Source: Marsupella aquatica
Lineage: Eukaryota; Marchantiophyta
Assembly: GCA_973895155.1 (NCBI GenBank)
Contig: OZ316893.1
Span: 27,652,001 to 27,716,000 of the forward strand
DNA: 64,000 nt
Direction of reading: 5' to 3'
The stretch's first letter is position 1. The number at the start of each line of letters is the position of its first letter. The notes below the pieces were generated by a model. It saw only the letters and a list, made by a program, of their open reading frames with translations. It made no database searches and was not told where the DNA came from. Both the position numbers and the translations under genes were made by a program. Shown here piece after piece: positions 1-11,745 of the stretch.

Positions 1-593
<593 letters not shown>

Positions 594-606
594 AACTCCC
601 CCTTGA
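594..606 (-). other. copia-1 polypurine tract
   Basis: Directly next to the 3' LTR the plus strand reads aactcccccttga; on the element strand this is a purine run ending GGGGGAGTT. That is the expected primer site for plus-strand DNA synthesis during reverse transcription. The stretch from here to the end of the RNase H frame at 801 is 3' untranslated element sequence. Confidence 0.85.
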
Positions 607-800
607 CTCTTGTCTTGGGGACTAGACTAAATGTTACCATATGGAATCCTCAGCGGGAAGTTCTAGACAATCACCAAACCAGGTCTCCCCCTAAAAACCA
701 CAAGGGTTAACTAAGGGTTAACTAGAACTAAGCCGTAGCCAAACAGGAATGAGTAATCCATATACAAATAGTCACACATTGCTAAATAACTCTACTTGCA

Positions 801-1535
801 CTACAACTGCAAAACCTGCAAAGTAGCACGGTGTCTTGAGAAACTCTCCAAAGGAATCACTTTGGTAAAGGCATCAGCGGGATTGAGCTTTCCATCAATT
901 TTGACTAGCTCAAAAGTTTTATCAGACACTGCTTGCCTAATAAAATGGTACCTGATATCAATGTGTTTCACCCTGCTATCCATCACCTGGTTAGCAGCCA
1001 AGTGAAGAGCACTCTGACTATCACAGTTTAGAGTCATTTTTCCATGCTCTAAACCCATCTCCGCAATCAACTTATCCAACCAAATTGCTTCCTTTGCTGC
1101 TTCTGCTGCTGCAACATACTCTGCTTCTGTAGTAGACTGAGATATGCACTTCTGCAAGGTAGATTTCCAACTGATACATCCTCCTCCAAGAGTGTATACA
1201 AACCCAGTTGTAGACCTCCTTGTATCCAGACAGCCTCCATAGTCAGAATCTACATAGCCAACTAACGTTCTATCTGATCTGTTATCAAATAGTAATCCAT
1301 AGTCCTCTGTTCCCTTTAGATACCTGAGAATCCACTTCACAGCTTCCCAATATACTTTCCCTGGATTTGACATGAATCTGCTAACCTTGCCCATCGCTAG
1401 GGCCAAGTCAGGCCTAGTACAAGTCATCAAATACATCAGACTGCCTACTGCCTTCTCATAAGGAATCTTAGCCATCAGACCTTTCTCCACAGCATCCGTA
1501 GGAGAGAAAGCCGATGATAACTTGAAATGTGAAGC
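801..1535 (-). pseudogene. copia-1 RNase H region of pol
   Basis: The minus-strand frame encodes the end of the copia reverse transcriptase and the RNase H domain. Recognisable landmarks are GSLMYLMTCTRPDLA, YLKGTEDYGLLF, YVDSDYGGCLDTRRSTTGF, STTEAEYVAAAEA and VKHIDIRYHFIRQ, all in the standard order, with acidic RNase H residues in DSDY, TEAE and NCDSQS. It stops at 801. Its 5' end is cut at 1535 by the nested inverted-repeat transposon. With one copy of the 8-bp duplication removed, the frame would line up with the reverse transcriptase frame on the other side. Confidence 0.9.
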
Positions 1536-1832
1536 CTCGGGGGTTTCACTTCCACAAAAATGGCATATCACGTGCGACGAAGGATAGGGTCATTTTATTG
1601 GTTGTAAGGGAAGACTTAAGAATTTTTGTAGAAGAACAATAGGGTCTTTTAAATTCAATTTTGAGACTTATAAGAATATTAGGGCCTTTTTAATCCAATT
1701 TTTGGAATATTCCAAGAATATTCCAACTTTATAGGGGTTAAAAAATATATTTTTTTTCTTACATTTTAGGGGGTCCAAGGCCTAAAAACGTCGCAGGTGA
1801 TGGGGAGGTCCCCATGTAGTGAGACCCCCGAG
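1536..1832. mobile_element. Inverted-repeat transposon, copy A (MITE-like, 297 bp)
   Basis: Terminal inverted repeats of about 17 bp start CTCGGGGGTTTCACTTC at the left and read CTCGGGGGTCTCACTAC inward from the right. A perfect 8-bp target duplication TGTGAAGC flanks it (1528-1535 and 1833-1840). The interior is AT-rich, has no coding frame, and carries a GGAATATTCC-like palindrome near 1705. Two more copies in this window (30529-30824, inverted; 55544-56144) share the ends and most of the interior. This copy lies in copia-1 pol, so it inserted after copia-1. An 8-bp duplication fits hAT, P, Merlin or related DNA transposons; the ends do not clearly match any of these that I know. Confidence 0.9.
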
Positions 1833-2701
1833 TGTGAAGCTAAAGGAATACTCACTGGCTTACAGTTCTCCATGTTGAATCGTGCAAGTACTTTCCTCGC
1901 ATACTGGCCTTGACTCAAGCACAACTGTCCAGTCTCAGAGTTCCTAAAAATCTCCATCCCTAAGATCCTCTTGGCCTTACCAAGATCCTTCATCCTGAAT
2001 TCAGCACTCAATTTCGCCTTGAGATTGTCAACCTCAGATTGATCTTTAGCCACAATCAGCATGTCATCCACATAGATCACTAGAATGATGAACCCAAACA
2101 CATCATTCTTGACTGATTTCGTATACACACAAGGATCATACACCATCCTTGTAAAACCTTGAGCAAGCATGAAATCATCAAACCGCTTGTTCCACTGTCT
2201 GGGAGACTGCTTCAATCCATACAAGGACTTGAGCAATCTACAAACTAAGTTCTCTTGGCCCTTCTTCATAAAGCCTACTGGCTGTCTCATGAAGATCATC
2301 TCTTCCAAGTTGCCATAGAGAAAAGCAGTAACAACATCCATCTGATCCATCACCAGATTAAAAAACACAACAAGCTGACACAAGATCCGAATTGTGGAAT
2401 ACTTAGCCACCGGTGAAAAGACCTCATTGTAATCCACTCCTTTCTCCTGAGTGAATCCCTTGGCAACAAGCCTTGCCTTGTAAATCTTATCTCCACCCTC
2501 TGAAGGACTGTCCTTCAACTTGTAAATCCACTTGCTGTCCACCACTTGCTGACCTCTTGGAAGCTCCACCAGCTCCCATGTCTTGTTGTCACTCAAAGAT
2601 TGCAACTCCCTCTGCATTGCTACATTCCACTCATGCTTCTGCTCTGAAGCACAAGCCTCACTATACGAAGAAGGCTCTTCTTCTTCCAAGATCAAAGCCA
2701 T
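1833..2701 (-). pseudogene. copia-1 reverse transcriptase region of pol
   Basis: The minus-strand frame contains the copia reverse transcriptase landmarks in order: KARLVAKGFTQEKGVDY, MDVVTAFLYGNLEE, LLKSLYGLKQSPRQW, the catalytic YVDDML, and FRMKDLGKAKRILGMEI. The frame runs on into the nested transposon to 1766 and stops there, so the enzyme is truncated by that insertion. Upstream, between about 2701 and 2876, the connection to the integrase C-terminal region is broken. The spacing and motifs otherwise match Tnt1-type plant copia elements. Confidence 0.92.
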
Positions 2702-2875
2702 GTCATCTTCATCAGGTGCAATGTCAATATCATCTAGCTTAGATGAGTCTGCCCATTGACCATACCTGGTAGGAGCTCTAGTAGAACGATTGGAAGTTCT
2801 TCTAGTAGATGACTCAGGTTGATCTGCTGCTGCTGCTGGCTGAATTTGAGGTACCCCAGCAACAATCTGCTCCTC

Positions 2876-4300
2876 TTATTCCATCAAAGGAACCAGCTCC
2901 AAGCCCAGAGCTTCTCCATCTCTCCCGTCATGAACATCATCATGATTAATCTCCCCCTCAACTCGGTCCGGGATGGGAGATTTCCCCTTGTCAGTATGGG
3001 AGTCCTGAGAACTCTCCCCCTCCTTTGATGATCTGGACTCATTAAAGGACACATCTCTACTGACAATTAGCTTACAGGTTACTGGATCCCATAACCTATA
3101 ACCCTTCACACCTTTCTGATAGCCAAGGAAAATGCACTTCTTCGACTTGGACTCCAACTTGGATCGAAGCTGGGAAGGTGTAAGCACATAAGCATCACAT
3201 CCAAAAATCCTCAGATGTGAGTAATCTGCTAGACGCCCGTACCTCATTTCATATGGCGTCTTGAATCCAATAGAACTGGATGGAGAAAAAATTTACCAAA
3301 TAAGCTGCAGTGTTGACAGCTTCAGCCCAAAACTCATGTGGTAAGCATGATTGACTCAACATACTCCTCGAGCGGTCCAACAGTGTTCGGTTGAGTCTCT
3401 CAGAAACACCATTCTGCTGAGGAGTATAACTTGTTGTGAGATGGCGGGTTATCCCCTGCTCCTTACAATACGTTCCAAATTCCCCGGAACTGTATTCACC
3501 GCCATTATCCGATCGTAGATATCTCACCTTATTACCAGTCTGATTCTCAACTTGAGCTTTCCACTCCTTAAAAGTGGCAAAAACATCAGACTTACTATGT
3601 AGAAAATATATCCACACATACCTTGAGTAATCGTCTATGAACGTGACATAGTATAATCGTCCAGAATGTGAGGGAGTAGGGGCTGGACCCCACACATCAC
3701 TATGTACATACTCAAGTACCTCCTTGCTGGTGTGAGCTCCAACTCCGAAGGGTTTCCTGTGCTGCTTCCCTAGCACACAGTGTTCACAAAATTCCAACTT
3801 ACAAGATTGCAAATTAGAAAGTAATCCTTTCTTCTGAAGAATAACCAAACCTTTTTCACTCATGTGGCCCAAACGGAAGTGCCACAGCCGGGCCGTCTCC
3901 TCATGAGATAAGGTTACATTGGCTTCATCACAGACTACACTGCCCTCCAATACGTATAGATTGCTATGTCTCTTTCCCTTCAATACAACTTTAGTACCAG
4001 TTGAAACTGAAGGACACCATTAGCAGAACTCCACTGATGGTCATTTGCCTCTAAAACTCCAAGTGAAATGAGATTTCTCATCATGCTGGGAATATGTCTC
4101 ACATTCCTCAATGTTCTCACAGCACCATCAAACATATGAAATCTTACAGATCCAAGTCCAACAACTTGACATGGGATTCCATTTCCCATCAACACTGACC
4201 CGTTGGACACCGTGTAAGAACTGAAATAATCTCTTCTAGAGCAAATGTGAAAAGTACATGCACTATCTAGAATCCAGTCATCACTACCTAGATTTGACAC
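2876..4300 (-). pseudogene. copia-1 protease and integrase region
   Basis: Three minus-strand frames make up this part: protease 3980-4300, integrase core 3249-3983 and integrase C-terminal region 2876-3247, joined by frameshifts near 3982 and 3248. The protease shows WILDSACTFHIC, where D-S-A takes the place of the usual D-S-G. The integrase shows an HH-CC zinc binding region (RLGHMSEKG; CEHCVLGKQHRKPF) and D-D-E catalytic motifs in HSDVWGP, RSDNGGEY and QNGVSERLNRTL. It would process the polyprotein and insert the cDNA, but the frame breaks make this copy defective. Confidence 0.9.
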
Positions 4301-4324
4301 TACGTTGAGAGCATAACCTTGACA

Positions 4325-5167
4325 TCACAATATGTCATCATCATCGAGTAAATCTACCTCATGCGAGCTCGATGCCGCGTTAGCAGATGCAGTAGGGACC
4401 TTTACTCGACAATCCCTTTTCATGTGGCCTGGCTTGCCACAATTCCAACATGCAAGAGGCTTCCTCTCTTGCAATTTTCCTCTGGATTTAGATCTCCCCC
4501 GTGATGTAGATCTAAACCTGTTCTGTCCATTTGAGCGCTGCGCTGCTCTCCCACGGTTCACATTCAGCGCAGTGCCAGAAGAAGATGCTGTCTGTGATTG
4601 ACCCAACTTCTTCTGAGCATCATCAGACAGTAAAGAGCTTACCACCTCATTATACGAAATGGATTTCAGATCTCTGTACAAGAGCACCTGTTTCAACCCC
4701 TGATATGACGGCGGTAAGGAGCTTAGCAGAAGCAAGGCCTTATCCTCATCTTCAACTCCTTTTCCCAGGTTTGACAGATCCACCGCTAGACTGTCAAACT
4801 CATCCAAGTGATCCTGCATCTTGCTCCCTTCCTTGAGCCTGAGGCTCATCAAGAGAGACTTCTTGTACAGCCGGTCTGACGCATCTTCCCGGTAGTACTT
4901 CTCTCTTAGAGCCTTGAACAGTGATGCGCAATCCGCATAATCATCCAGCTGCTTGATGATGTGCGGCTTCAGATAAAGCATCACTGCATTAACAGCAATC
5001 ACCTGCTCCTGTCTCCACTGCTTTTTTGAGATCTCCTCCTCTCCATCATACTGCTCTCGTGAAGAGAGCAGATGAGCTAAGCCCATGGCCCGAAGAACAC
5101 CCTTCACTTGCTTCTCCCACAGCAAGTAATCAGTACGACCATCGTACTTCTCCACCTCAAACTTCAC
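4325..5167 (-). pseudogene. copia-1 gag with CCHC zinc knuckle
   Basis: A 280-residue minus-strand frame starts MKFEVEKYDGRTDYLLWE, the usual copia gag opening. It ends with a complete zinc knuckle CWNCGKPGHMKRDC (residues ~238-251) for RNA packaging, preceded by an arginine/serine-rich linker. The frame itself is intact. A stop and frame change at 4301-4324 separates it from the protease, so this gag could be made but not the fused polyprotein. The stretch 5168-5710 between gag and the primer site is element leader without a clear frame. Confidence 0.88.
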
Positions 5168-5710
5168 TCCTCGTCAAGTGCCAATCCCGGGCTCAAAACG
5201 ACCGCCTTGCCACGATCAAACCGTTGAGCCGTAGCACTTCGCGTTTCTTCCACCAAGTCGGACATCATGAAGAGAAACCCGGTTCAGATGAGAACAAGCT
5301 CCATAGCTTGTGAAAAAAAACCTGAACGCCTCCTTCACTCGTCACGACACACTCGGTAACAACTCGGCAGCAATTCAACTACCGAAATGACCAGCTCGCT
5401 TCAAGCTTCAACTTGAGCTATAATGTGCGATCCCCCGAACACCACACAACTCACACCATTGAAAAACGCAAACTTTGGTCACTCCCCCGAAAACCCGTCG
5501 AACACGAATAAAACCTGAACGACGCAAACTTCAATTCCTCTGCACCACGGATACCGATCAGCAAGTTCTAACCACCGTTAGAAAGCCCTCTCACTAACCT
5601 ATCCGCTCAGCCACACACATTTGAGTTTCATGCGACGAAACTCCAAATGTGCCACCGACAATGAACGCTGGAAAAACCTTTCACGAAAAAACCTCGTCAC
5701 CTCCCAGGCA

Positions 5711-5723
5711 TGCTCTGATACCA
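5711..5723 (-). other. copia-1 primer binding site (initiator tRNA-Met)
   Basis: On the element strand this reads TGGTATCAGAGCA, matching the 3' end of plant initiator methionine tRNA, the usual primer for copia reverse transcription. It lies 2 bp inside the 5' LTR. Confidence 0.93.
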
Positions 5724-5725
5724 CT

Positions 5726-6069
5726 TGTTGAGCATAGATGACATTCGCAACGGCAAGCCCATGAACCATCCAACGCACAATAGTCAACACAGAGAGATAC
5801 GTGGTTCACCTCCACATGAGGCTACGTCCACGGGAACACACAAGAGCTTTACTGCACTCTAGGCCGACCGGCCATACCAAGCATCCACAGCACAAGCTCT
5901 TCCTATCTCTCAACTAGCTCCGTAACAATGAGCCTAAGTTCCACCAGGGTCTGGCATCAGCCCTGGCTATATGCACAACAGCACTAGCGCTAACATTAGC
6001 TAAGTCCTAACCCGAGTTAGACTAACTATGGTTAGCTCATGAGTCACAAGACTAGAGCAATATCTAACA
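5726..6069 (-). repeat. copia-1 5' LTR
   Basis: This is the second 344-bp LTR copy. As the 5' LTR it should carry the element promoter, transcribed on the minus strand. It is followed on the plus strand by the GGCTT target duplication at 6070-6074. Confidence 0.95.
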
Positions 6070-6266
6070 GGCTTGATCTTCTTGAAAGCCTGGTCTTCGT
6101 CTTGCTGAAGATCAGCGAGTGAGACCTCAAACACACCTTTCAGGCCATCAGCAGCGATGTTTGTTCCTTGTGTTCTGGTCACAAGAGTCTTGCCCAGGCT
6201 CCGCTGCGTGAAGGTCGAGGGCGCCTTGATATCATATGAATCCTCCTTCTTGTCCAAGCAATCCAT
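6070..6266 (-). pseudogene. Ribosomal protein eS1 (RPS3A) pseudogene, upstream half
   Basis: The minus-strand frame reads [19 protein letters not shown] and [16 protein letters not shown], matching the N-terminal third of eS1, a 40S ribosomal protein near the mRNA exit. It is joined to the half at 1-249 once copia-1 and one GGCTT copy are removed. The preserved part is open. It lacks one residue before VFEVSL compared with plant copies, and the basic N-terminal tail is missing upstream of MDCLDKKE. Together with the stops in the other half this is a decayed copy. Confidence 0.85.
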
Positions 6267-6558
6267 AGATCCAAATGTCCATTACATCTATACTCAGACC
6301 TAAGCTTCCAACCAGACCCACGTACTCCTGAAGCTGCACAATCAACAAATACGCAGGATCAATAAGTAAAGTTGTGAGAGTCTAGGAGAAATCAGATAAT
6401 TGTCATGCATTGTGCTTTCAACCCCATATGTAACCCACAACCAACCTCACATCATTTGAATTCAACTGTTACGTTCAGTTGGATTCTAAGTTCACCCATA
6501 AGTACAGCAGTTACCTTGGCAACAAATAAACTACAACACTTGTAGGTTAGTGTTAAGT
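6267..6558. other. No gene seen
   Basis: About 290 bp between the eS1 remnant and the tandem array. I see no coding frame, RNA gene or repeat with a recognisable identity here. Confidence 0.6.
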
Positions 6559-7035
6559 ACTACCAATGCCTAAAGAAGTAAAGTACTTCAAACTACCTTA
6601 GCTGTAGTTAAGTACTTGAAGTAAGTGTTTGTCAAGAAAGATGGTCCAAGTACTTCAAGTACTGTTTGAGTACTTGAAGTAGTCGTCCAGTCTTAAACTA
6701 CTTAAAGTAGAACTAAGTATTTCAAGTAAGACTAGAGAACTTGAAGTACTTGAAGAAGTACTTATTGTACTTATTGTACTTGAAGTAACTTGAAGTACTC
6801 GAAGTAACTCGAAGTAACTTGAAGTACTCGAAGTAACTCGAAGTACTCGAAGTAACTCGAAGTAACTTGAAGTACTCGAAGTAACTCGAAGTACTCGAAG
6901 TAACTCGAAGTAACTAGAAGTACTTCAAGTAACTTTAAGTACTTAAAGTAACTTAGTTGATGTACTAACTTAAAAGTAAATTGAGAGTATGTACTTCAAG
7001 TAATGTTAAGTACATGAAGTAACGATAAGTACTTT
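6559..7035. repeat. AAGTAC-rich tandem array
   Basis: The stretch is built from short units of 9-10 bp such as GAAGTACTC, GAAGTAACTC and GAAGTAACTT, most regular between 6770 and 6920, where 9- and 10-bp units alternate in a higher-order pattern. The core AAGTACTT is its own reverse complement, so both strands carry it. Copies become sparser and more degenerate toward both ends. The array lies just beyond the 3' end of the transposase-like gene, where subterminal repeats of a DNA transposon would be expected, but no terminal repeat was found. Confidence 0.9.
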
Positions 7036-7043
7036 AAGTACAG

Positions 7044-10000
7044 TTACAAGTAAGATATGTATTGCAAAGCAACCCTCAAGCACAAGTTATAGAAAGAAAA
7101 GTACTCTGAGTAAAGTAAAAGTAATGAAAAAGTGTAATGATCATACAAGGATAACATGATTGTCTCAGTAGTATTCAGGTAGACAAGAATTATGTTGGTA
7201 TAGGTCCTTACTAGCTTGAGACTTTGTGGCGCTCTGTCCACAATTTGACAGACTTCAGTAATCACCTGAAGACACACTGCCACACAAAAAACATACCACT
7301 ACCTTGGTCATCATTGTTCTGTGTAATTGCAATGTGAACAACTTTCAAAGATTTGAAAGCAAGAATCAAAGTGGATCGAGGTAGTTGGTCTACCTTTCCA
7401 AGGATCCCATGATTGCAGCGAGAGTATCTTTAGGCAAAGAGAAGGCATTGTCCCCTCCTGATTTCCCAGCAGGCTGAAGTAAGAAGCCAACATGGATGAC
7501 ATCCTTTGCATGCACCCAACTTGTGGGCGACTTCCGTGTGTATACATAACGGGTAACCGTTTTTCCTACTTGTTGGTACCATCTGCCCTGTAATACTCTG
7601 TCACCAACCTTGAAAGCTACCCCATATGCATCCACAAAACTCTCTTGGCAATCATGTGCTTCCACCTCACATTGCAGGATATAGAAATCAGCACCAAACA
7701 GGTCGTCAGCTGAAGCCTCAATAGCAAAAAATGTACCAACCTCTATGGTGTCAGCTAAATCTCCATCTTCCAACTCCCCGGCTCCTAGTCCAACACCCAT
7801 GCTATGCACAATTGCTGCAACATCTAATGGTTGCTTTGGGTGAATGGTTTCAAGCTCCCACTTTCCAGCATGCTCCACATTTGGGCAAGCTAAAGTCTCA
7901 GCCCCATCGACACAGGCAGGACAGAAGCAACACATCTCTCTCACCTTTAACAGAGTAGGAACATCTTTACTGAAGCCGCGAAAGCAATGAAGGGATCTGG
8001 TTCCTGGAATTGGCTCACAATCCCAAGCTTTTCTCCTATTCACATCTCCCTCCTTGATTTCCCAATGATGGCGTCGAATCGTCTGAACTTTTCCAGGTCC
8101 TGTCTCCTTCCCTAATGCAAATCTGGATCTTAGGAATGTCACAGCATCATGAGCATTCTGTAGTTTATGACCTCTTGTTGAACTTAAGAGTTGTTCTTTG
8201 GCTAGAGCCCTCTTCTGTGTACCACCTTCGCCATCCTAACATACAAATCAGGTATCAGATGACATTCGTGGATTCTGATGTCAGCAAGTAACCTTCATCT
8301 AGTCAAGAAGCCAGTTCACATCAGAGAAGACTGAATCATCCACAGTGCTGTCACCTACTAGTCTATTCAAAATCTTGACTCACTCACAGTCACAAAACCA
8401 CAATTGGAAATCAAGAAGCTGGAAGAAGGTTGGACGGGAGGATGAAATACTCACAACAACATTTTTGCCATGACCGCTTCCATGGAAATTCCACTGCATT
8501 TCTACTCCGTAAGTATTGTAGTACCTACTTACAAAATAGAATGGCCCTCTGCTCTTAAACTGTGCCGCACACCCATCGCTCCACACCCAATGATTGCCAA
8601 TTGACAAATTTTGATCTTGTACCCACTTGATGTGTTTATCCAAACAATGTTGGACAAATAAACTGTCATGCTGGTTATCATCGCTTATGTAGAAGTGATA
8701 GTCTCCAATGATGTGGTGATCATCCGGATCTGAGGGGTCAGGTCTGCATTCTCCATCTATGTATTCATGATCTTCCTTGTGCCTAAACGTAGCGTGAACC
8801 AAGATGCTAATCTGCTTGTTATCCCAATGCATACTTTGCACTTCATCTTGAACCAAAAAAGTATAGTTCTCACTGAAATCTATAGAAGAAAGCATGGTCC
8901 CCTTGGGAAATATTGCTTGAGACCTCTTGTACTGCTCTGCTTGCCATTGAGCACGGAAGTTGTGTATAACAAACGCAGGCATCTTCAGCTTTACCTTATC
9001 CAGAAATTCTGCAAATGGAGTTTCCATGTAGATCATTCTTAACCTCTTTCTTGTTGCCTCGTCTTCCTCACCAGCCTTCTTCTTAGTAGACTTCTGTTGC
9101 AAGTTAACATACTGAAAAGTTTCCCAGACAATAGGCAAGGAGTCGCCTGATTGTAACTCAGCGTTGCATGTGAGTAAATGTTCCACACCACAATCTTGGC
9201 ATGCACCCATGATGCATTCCTTCTTGTGCCACAATTTACCTTCTGGTTTAGGACACAATATCTCATCACACCAATCTCTCACCGACTTCACTGTGCATTT
9301 CCCAGCTAAACAACCTGCTCCTGGTCCAGTAGTTGATGAGGAGTGACAAATTGCACAATCACAACAGCATGTCGTCGTAGGATGTTTGTGAAGTCGAAAT
9401 TTATTCAAAGCCTCCTTCAACAAATTCATCTCCATGTGTTGTTTACAACAGCAAACATTCCTGTCTTTGAGGACCCGAATGAAATAGGGCTTCAAGTACT
9501 GGAAGGTCCTTAATCCAACAGGAACTTCCTCTCCTTTGTTTTTGCACCATTCTGTGAAGATCAAGTAAAAATCGACCTGGCCATCACAAACACGACTACT
9601 TTAATTAGTGTAATTACTAGTAAGAAGAGAGGACATCTCTGGCCGAGTGGACAGCATGTTCAGTACCTGAAAATACAATGAGGGCGTAACTATGAGAATT
9701 GGAAACCTATAGAGATTGAGTGACACAACGTACCTCAGTTTCCTCTAGCCAATGGACTTGATGTACCTCATACACCTTCGGACTCAATCTGAGCCTTGCT
9801 TGGTCAGATTGGTTTGGTGAAACTCTAGTATTTTCCTCCCAATAAAGCTTCACAAATTCCCTGATTTCTTGAGAGATTTTGTCTGACCTCGTCTTTCGGA
9901 CACCCATTGGAAATTTGACTGATTTATCAGCATCAAGTCGTGCTCTGGTGATTGCAGGTCGATATAAATTTGCCTTTTTGATACCTAGAGCTTTGGCAAG

Positions 10001-11055
10001 ACTAGCTCTTCTCCTATCTTTCACGATCTTTGAACCTAGCATATTCAGCAATGAACACAAGATCATAATTAAGTCTACATACAGCAACACATTGAAGTCT
10101 AAATACAGCAATGTTCATAACAAATACCATCCACTGAAGCAATAATCTGACTTCAGCAACAACATTAAGTAAGAAACATACCAGTCAGCCCAATCAGCAC
10201 TGATTGCTTGGCTGCAAGATGATCCTTCCTATGTGCCCCTTTTATTACTTGTAGGGCTGACTTCAAGTCTTCAAAACTCGCTTTCATTGAGGCGTCCATC
10301 TTAGGGCAACCAGTTTTGGAAGGGTGTAGGTCTTTCAAACCAGGATTATGCCAGAACTTTTGAAGCGCTAACTTCTTGCTCGCTAAGTTGTGAAACTTGG
10401 TGCTCTCATGAAATACTTTGAACAAATTGCTTGCTATTGCTTTCACCCTTCTTGCTCCTCTGTTTGGTTGATCCAAACCTGAGTCCTCACATTCGGGCGT
10501 TGCTACGCTCTGTTGCTGTTGCAAGACTTTTTGCTTCCAGTAATATCTTCTAGCCCTTTCAGCATTCCGTGCTCGAATTTGTTCTGAATTGACACTAGTT
10601 GGCCGCACATCTACAACTGCAGGTCTATGCCCTTCAATGTTGCTCTCAATCAGACACCATCTCTCTGTGGCAGAAGCTATACAACTATCAATTACTGCTT
10701 TAGAGACCTCAGCTGCATCTACAAGGGCCTTGGCCTCCTCCCTCGCTTTCTTTAGAATGCTTTCGGCTTCTTTTATAGCGTCGTTCTTTCTTTCCTCAAT
10801 TTCTGCTAGGGCTTCCTTCTTGCTTTCTGCAATTTCATCGAGCAGGCGAGACTTCTCAACTAAGCGTCTCCTCTTCAAGAAATTCCTATGTTCTCTTTTC
10901 TGATTGATAACATCCATCCCGACAGCAAGTGAATGGGAGGTCAAACAAGATCTCAAAGATCCCGAATAGCCCGAAGCCAAAGCCCTCCCACTTCGCACTA
11001 GCTTGCTTCCAGGTACGTAGCTTGTTTGTAGAGGTACCACTGCAGCAGCCTCCAT
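7044..11055 (-). CDS. Transposase-like protein with RNase H-fold (DDE/D-type) signature, multi-exon
   Basis: Exons on the minus strand: 10182-11055, 9734-10035, 8455-9576, 7394-8235, then two tentative ones 7303-7318 and 7044-7265. All junctions are GT-AG and the phases sum to about 1125 codons. Exon 1 encodes a basic coiled coil (residues ~55-110, EIAESKKEALAEIEERKN). Exon 3 has cysteine/histidine clusters (CCCKQHMEM, CCCDCAIC, CPKPEGKLWHKKEC, CQDCGVEHLLTC) followed by DFSENYTFLVQDEVQS, WSDGCAAQFKSR and HGSGHGKNVV. Exon 4 opens DGEGGTQKRALAKEQL. This D...D...HGK/DG layout resembles a family of large uncharacterised transposase-like proteins that I recall from invertebrate genomes; I cannot name its superfamily. 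It may be an active transposon, a relic or a domesticated gene. No terminal inverted repeats were found. The frame has no stops, unlike the neighbouring elements. Confidence 0.7.
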
Positions 11056-11633
11056 GCCATCTTGATCAGGTCTCCAGCATCAGGACAACAAACAGGGTGG
11101 TCCACACCACCTGCCCGCGGGATTTCTGGTCTTGCCGTCACAAAAATACAACTACACAGACAGGCTGATTCGACCGGCAAAGCAAAGAGCACGACGAGTG
11201 GGAAAAGGCCTGGTGTGGTTTGGAGCTCCGAATCCTCCTCTGCAAAGTGATCGATCGTTGGCGCCCTCACTCAAGCTTCGGAACAGAACAACATCGCATT
11301 TGGGCCGACATTCCTTGTCGACACCCCCAACATCGACCTGACCAACCTCGTTTGAGTCTTCTTGCCGTCGATAGAGATTCCTCAATCGTGAGCAATCACT
11401 GTCACATTTCTCTGCTTCTCGAGAAATTGGCCTCATACTCACGCTCGTACCTTGTCGATCGATCTTTGTCCAGACCTTCCGCTCTCTCTACGGTCTGGAA
11501 TGAGCAGTCTGTCGCAATGCAGCGATTTTGCCTTGTCATCCCGCAATGTAGCGATTACTGCCGATGAGATTGACGGGGACGTGCACATATGTTTGCTCTA
11601 TAGAACTGATGTCCCGATTGTAAGTGAGGCAGT
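11056..11633. other. Upstream region of the transposase-like gene
   Basis: About 580 bp of mixed composition on the 5' side of the minus-strand gene. Several overlapping short frames exist on both strands but none resembles a known protein. It may hold the promoter and 5' leader; I see no clear TATA element. Confidence 0.4.
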
Positions 11634-11745
11634 GAACTCGAAGGTAGACAGTCGTGTGCTCTTGATCAGCAAAGAATATTTCGAGGAATGAACTCGAAGG
11701 TAGACACTCGTGTGCTCTTGATCAGCAAAGAATATTTCGAGGAAT
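11634..11745. repeat. 56-bp tandem duplication
   Basis: Units 11634-11689 and 11690-11745 are identical except for one base (g/c). Each starts gaactcgaaggtagaca and ends atatttcgaggaat. Confidence 0.95.

Noticed and set aside
1536-1832. Confident assignment to the hAT superfamily
   Set aside because: The 8-bp duplication fits, but the terminal CTCGGGGG does not match the usual hAT ends and no transposase is linked.
6559-7035. Centromeric or telomeric satellite
   Set aside because: The unit is only 9-10 bp, the array is under 500 bp and it borders a gene; it does not match the plant telomere repeat.
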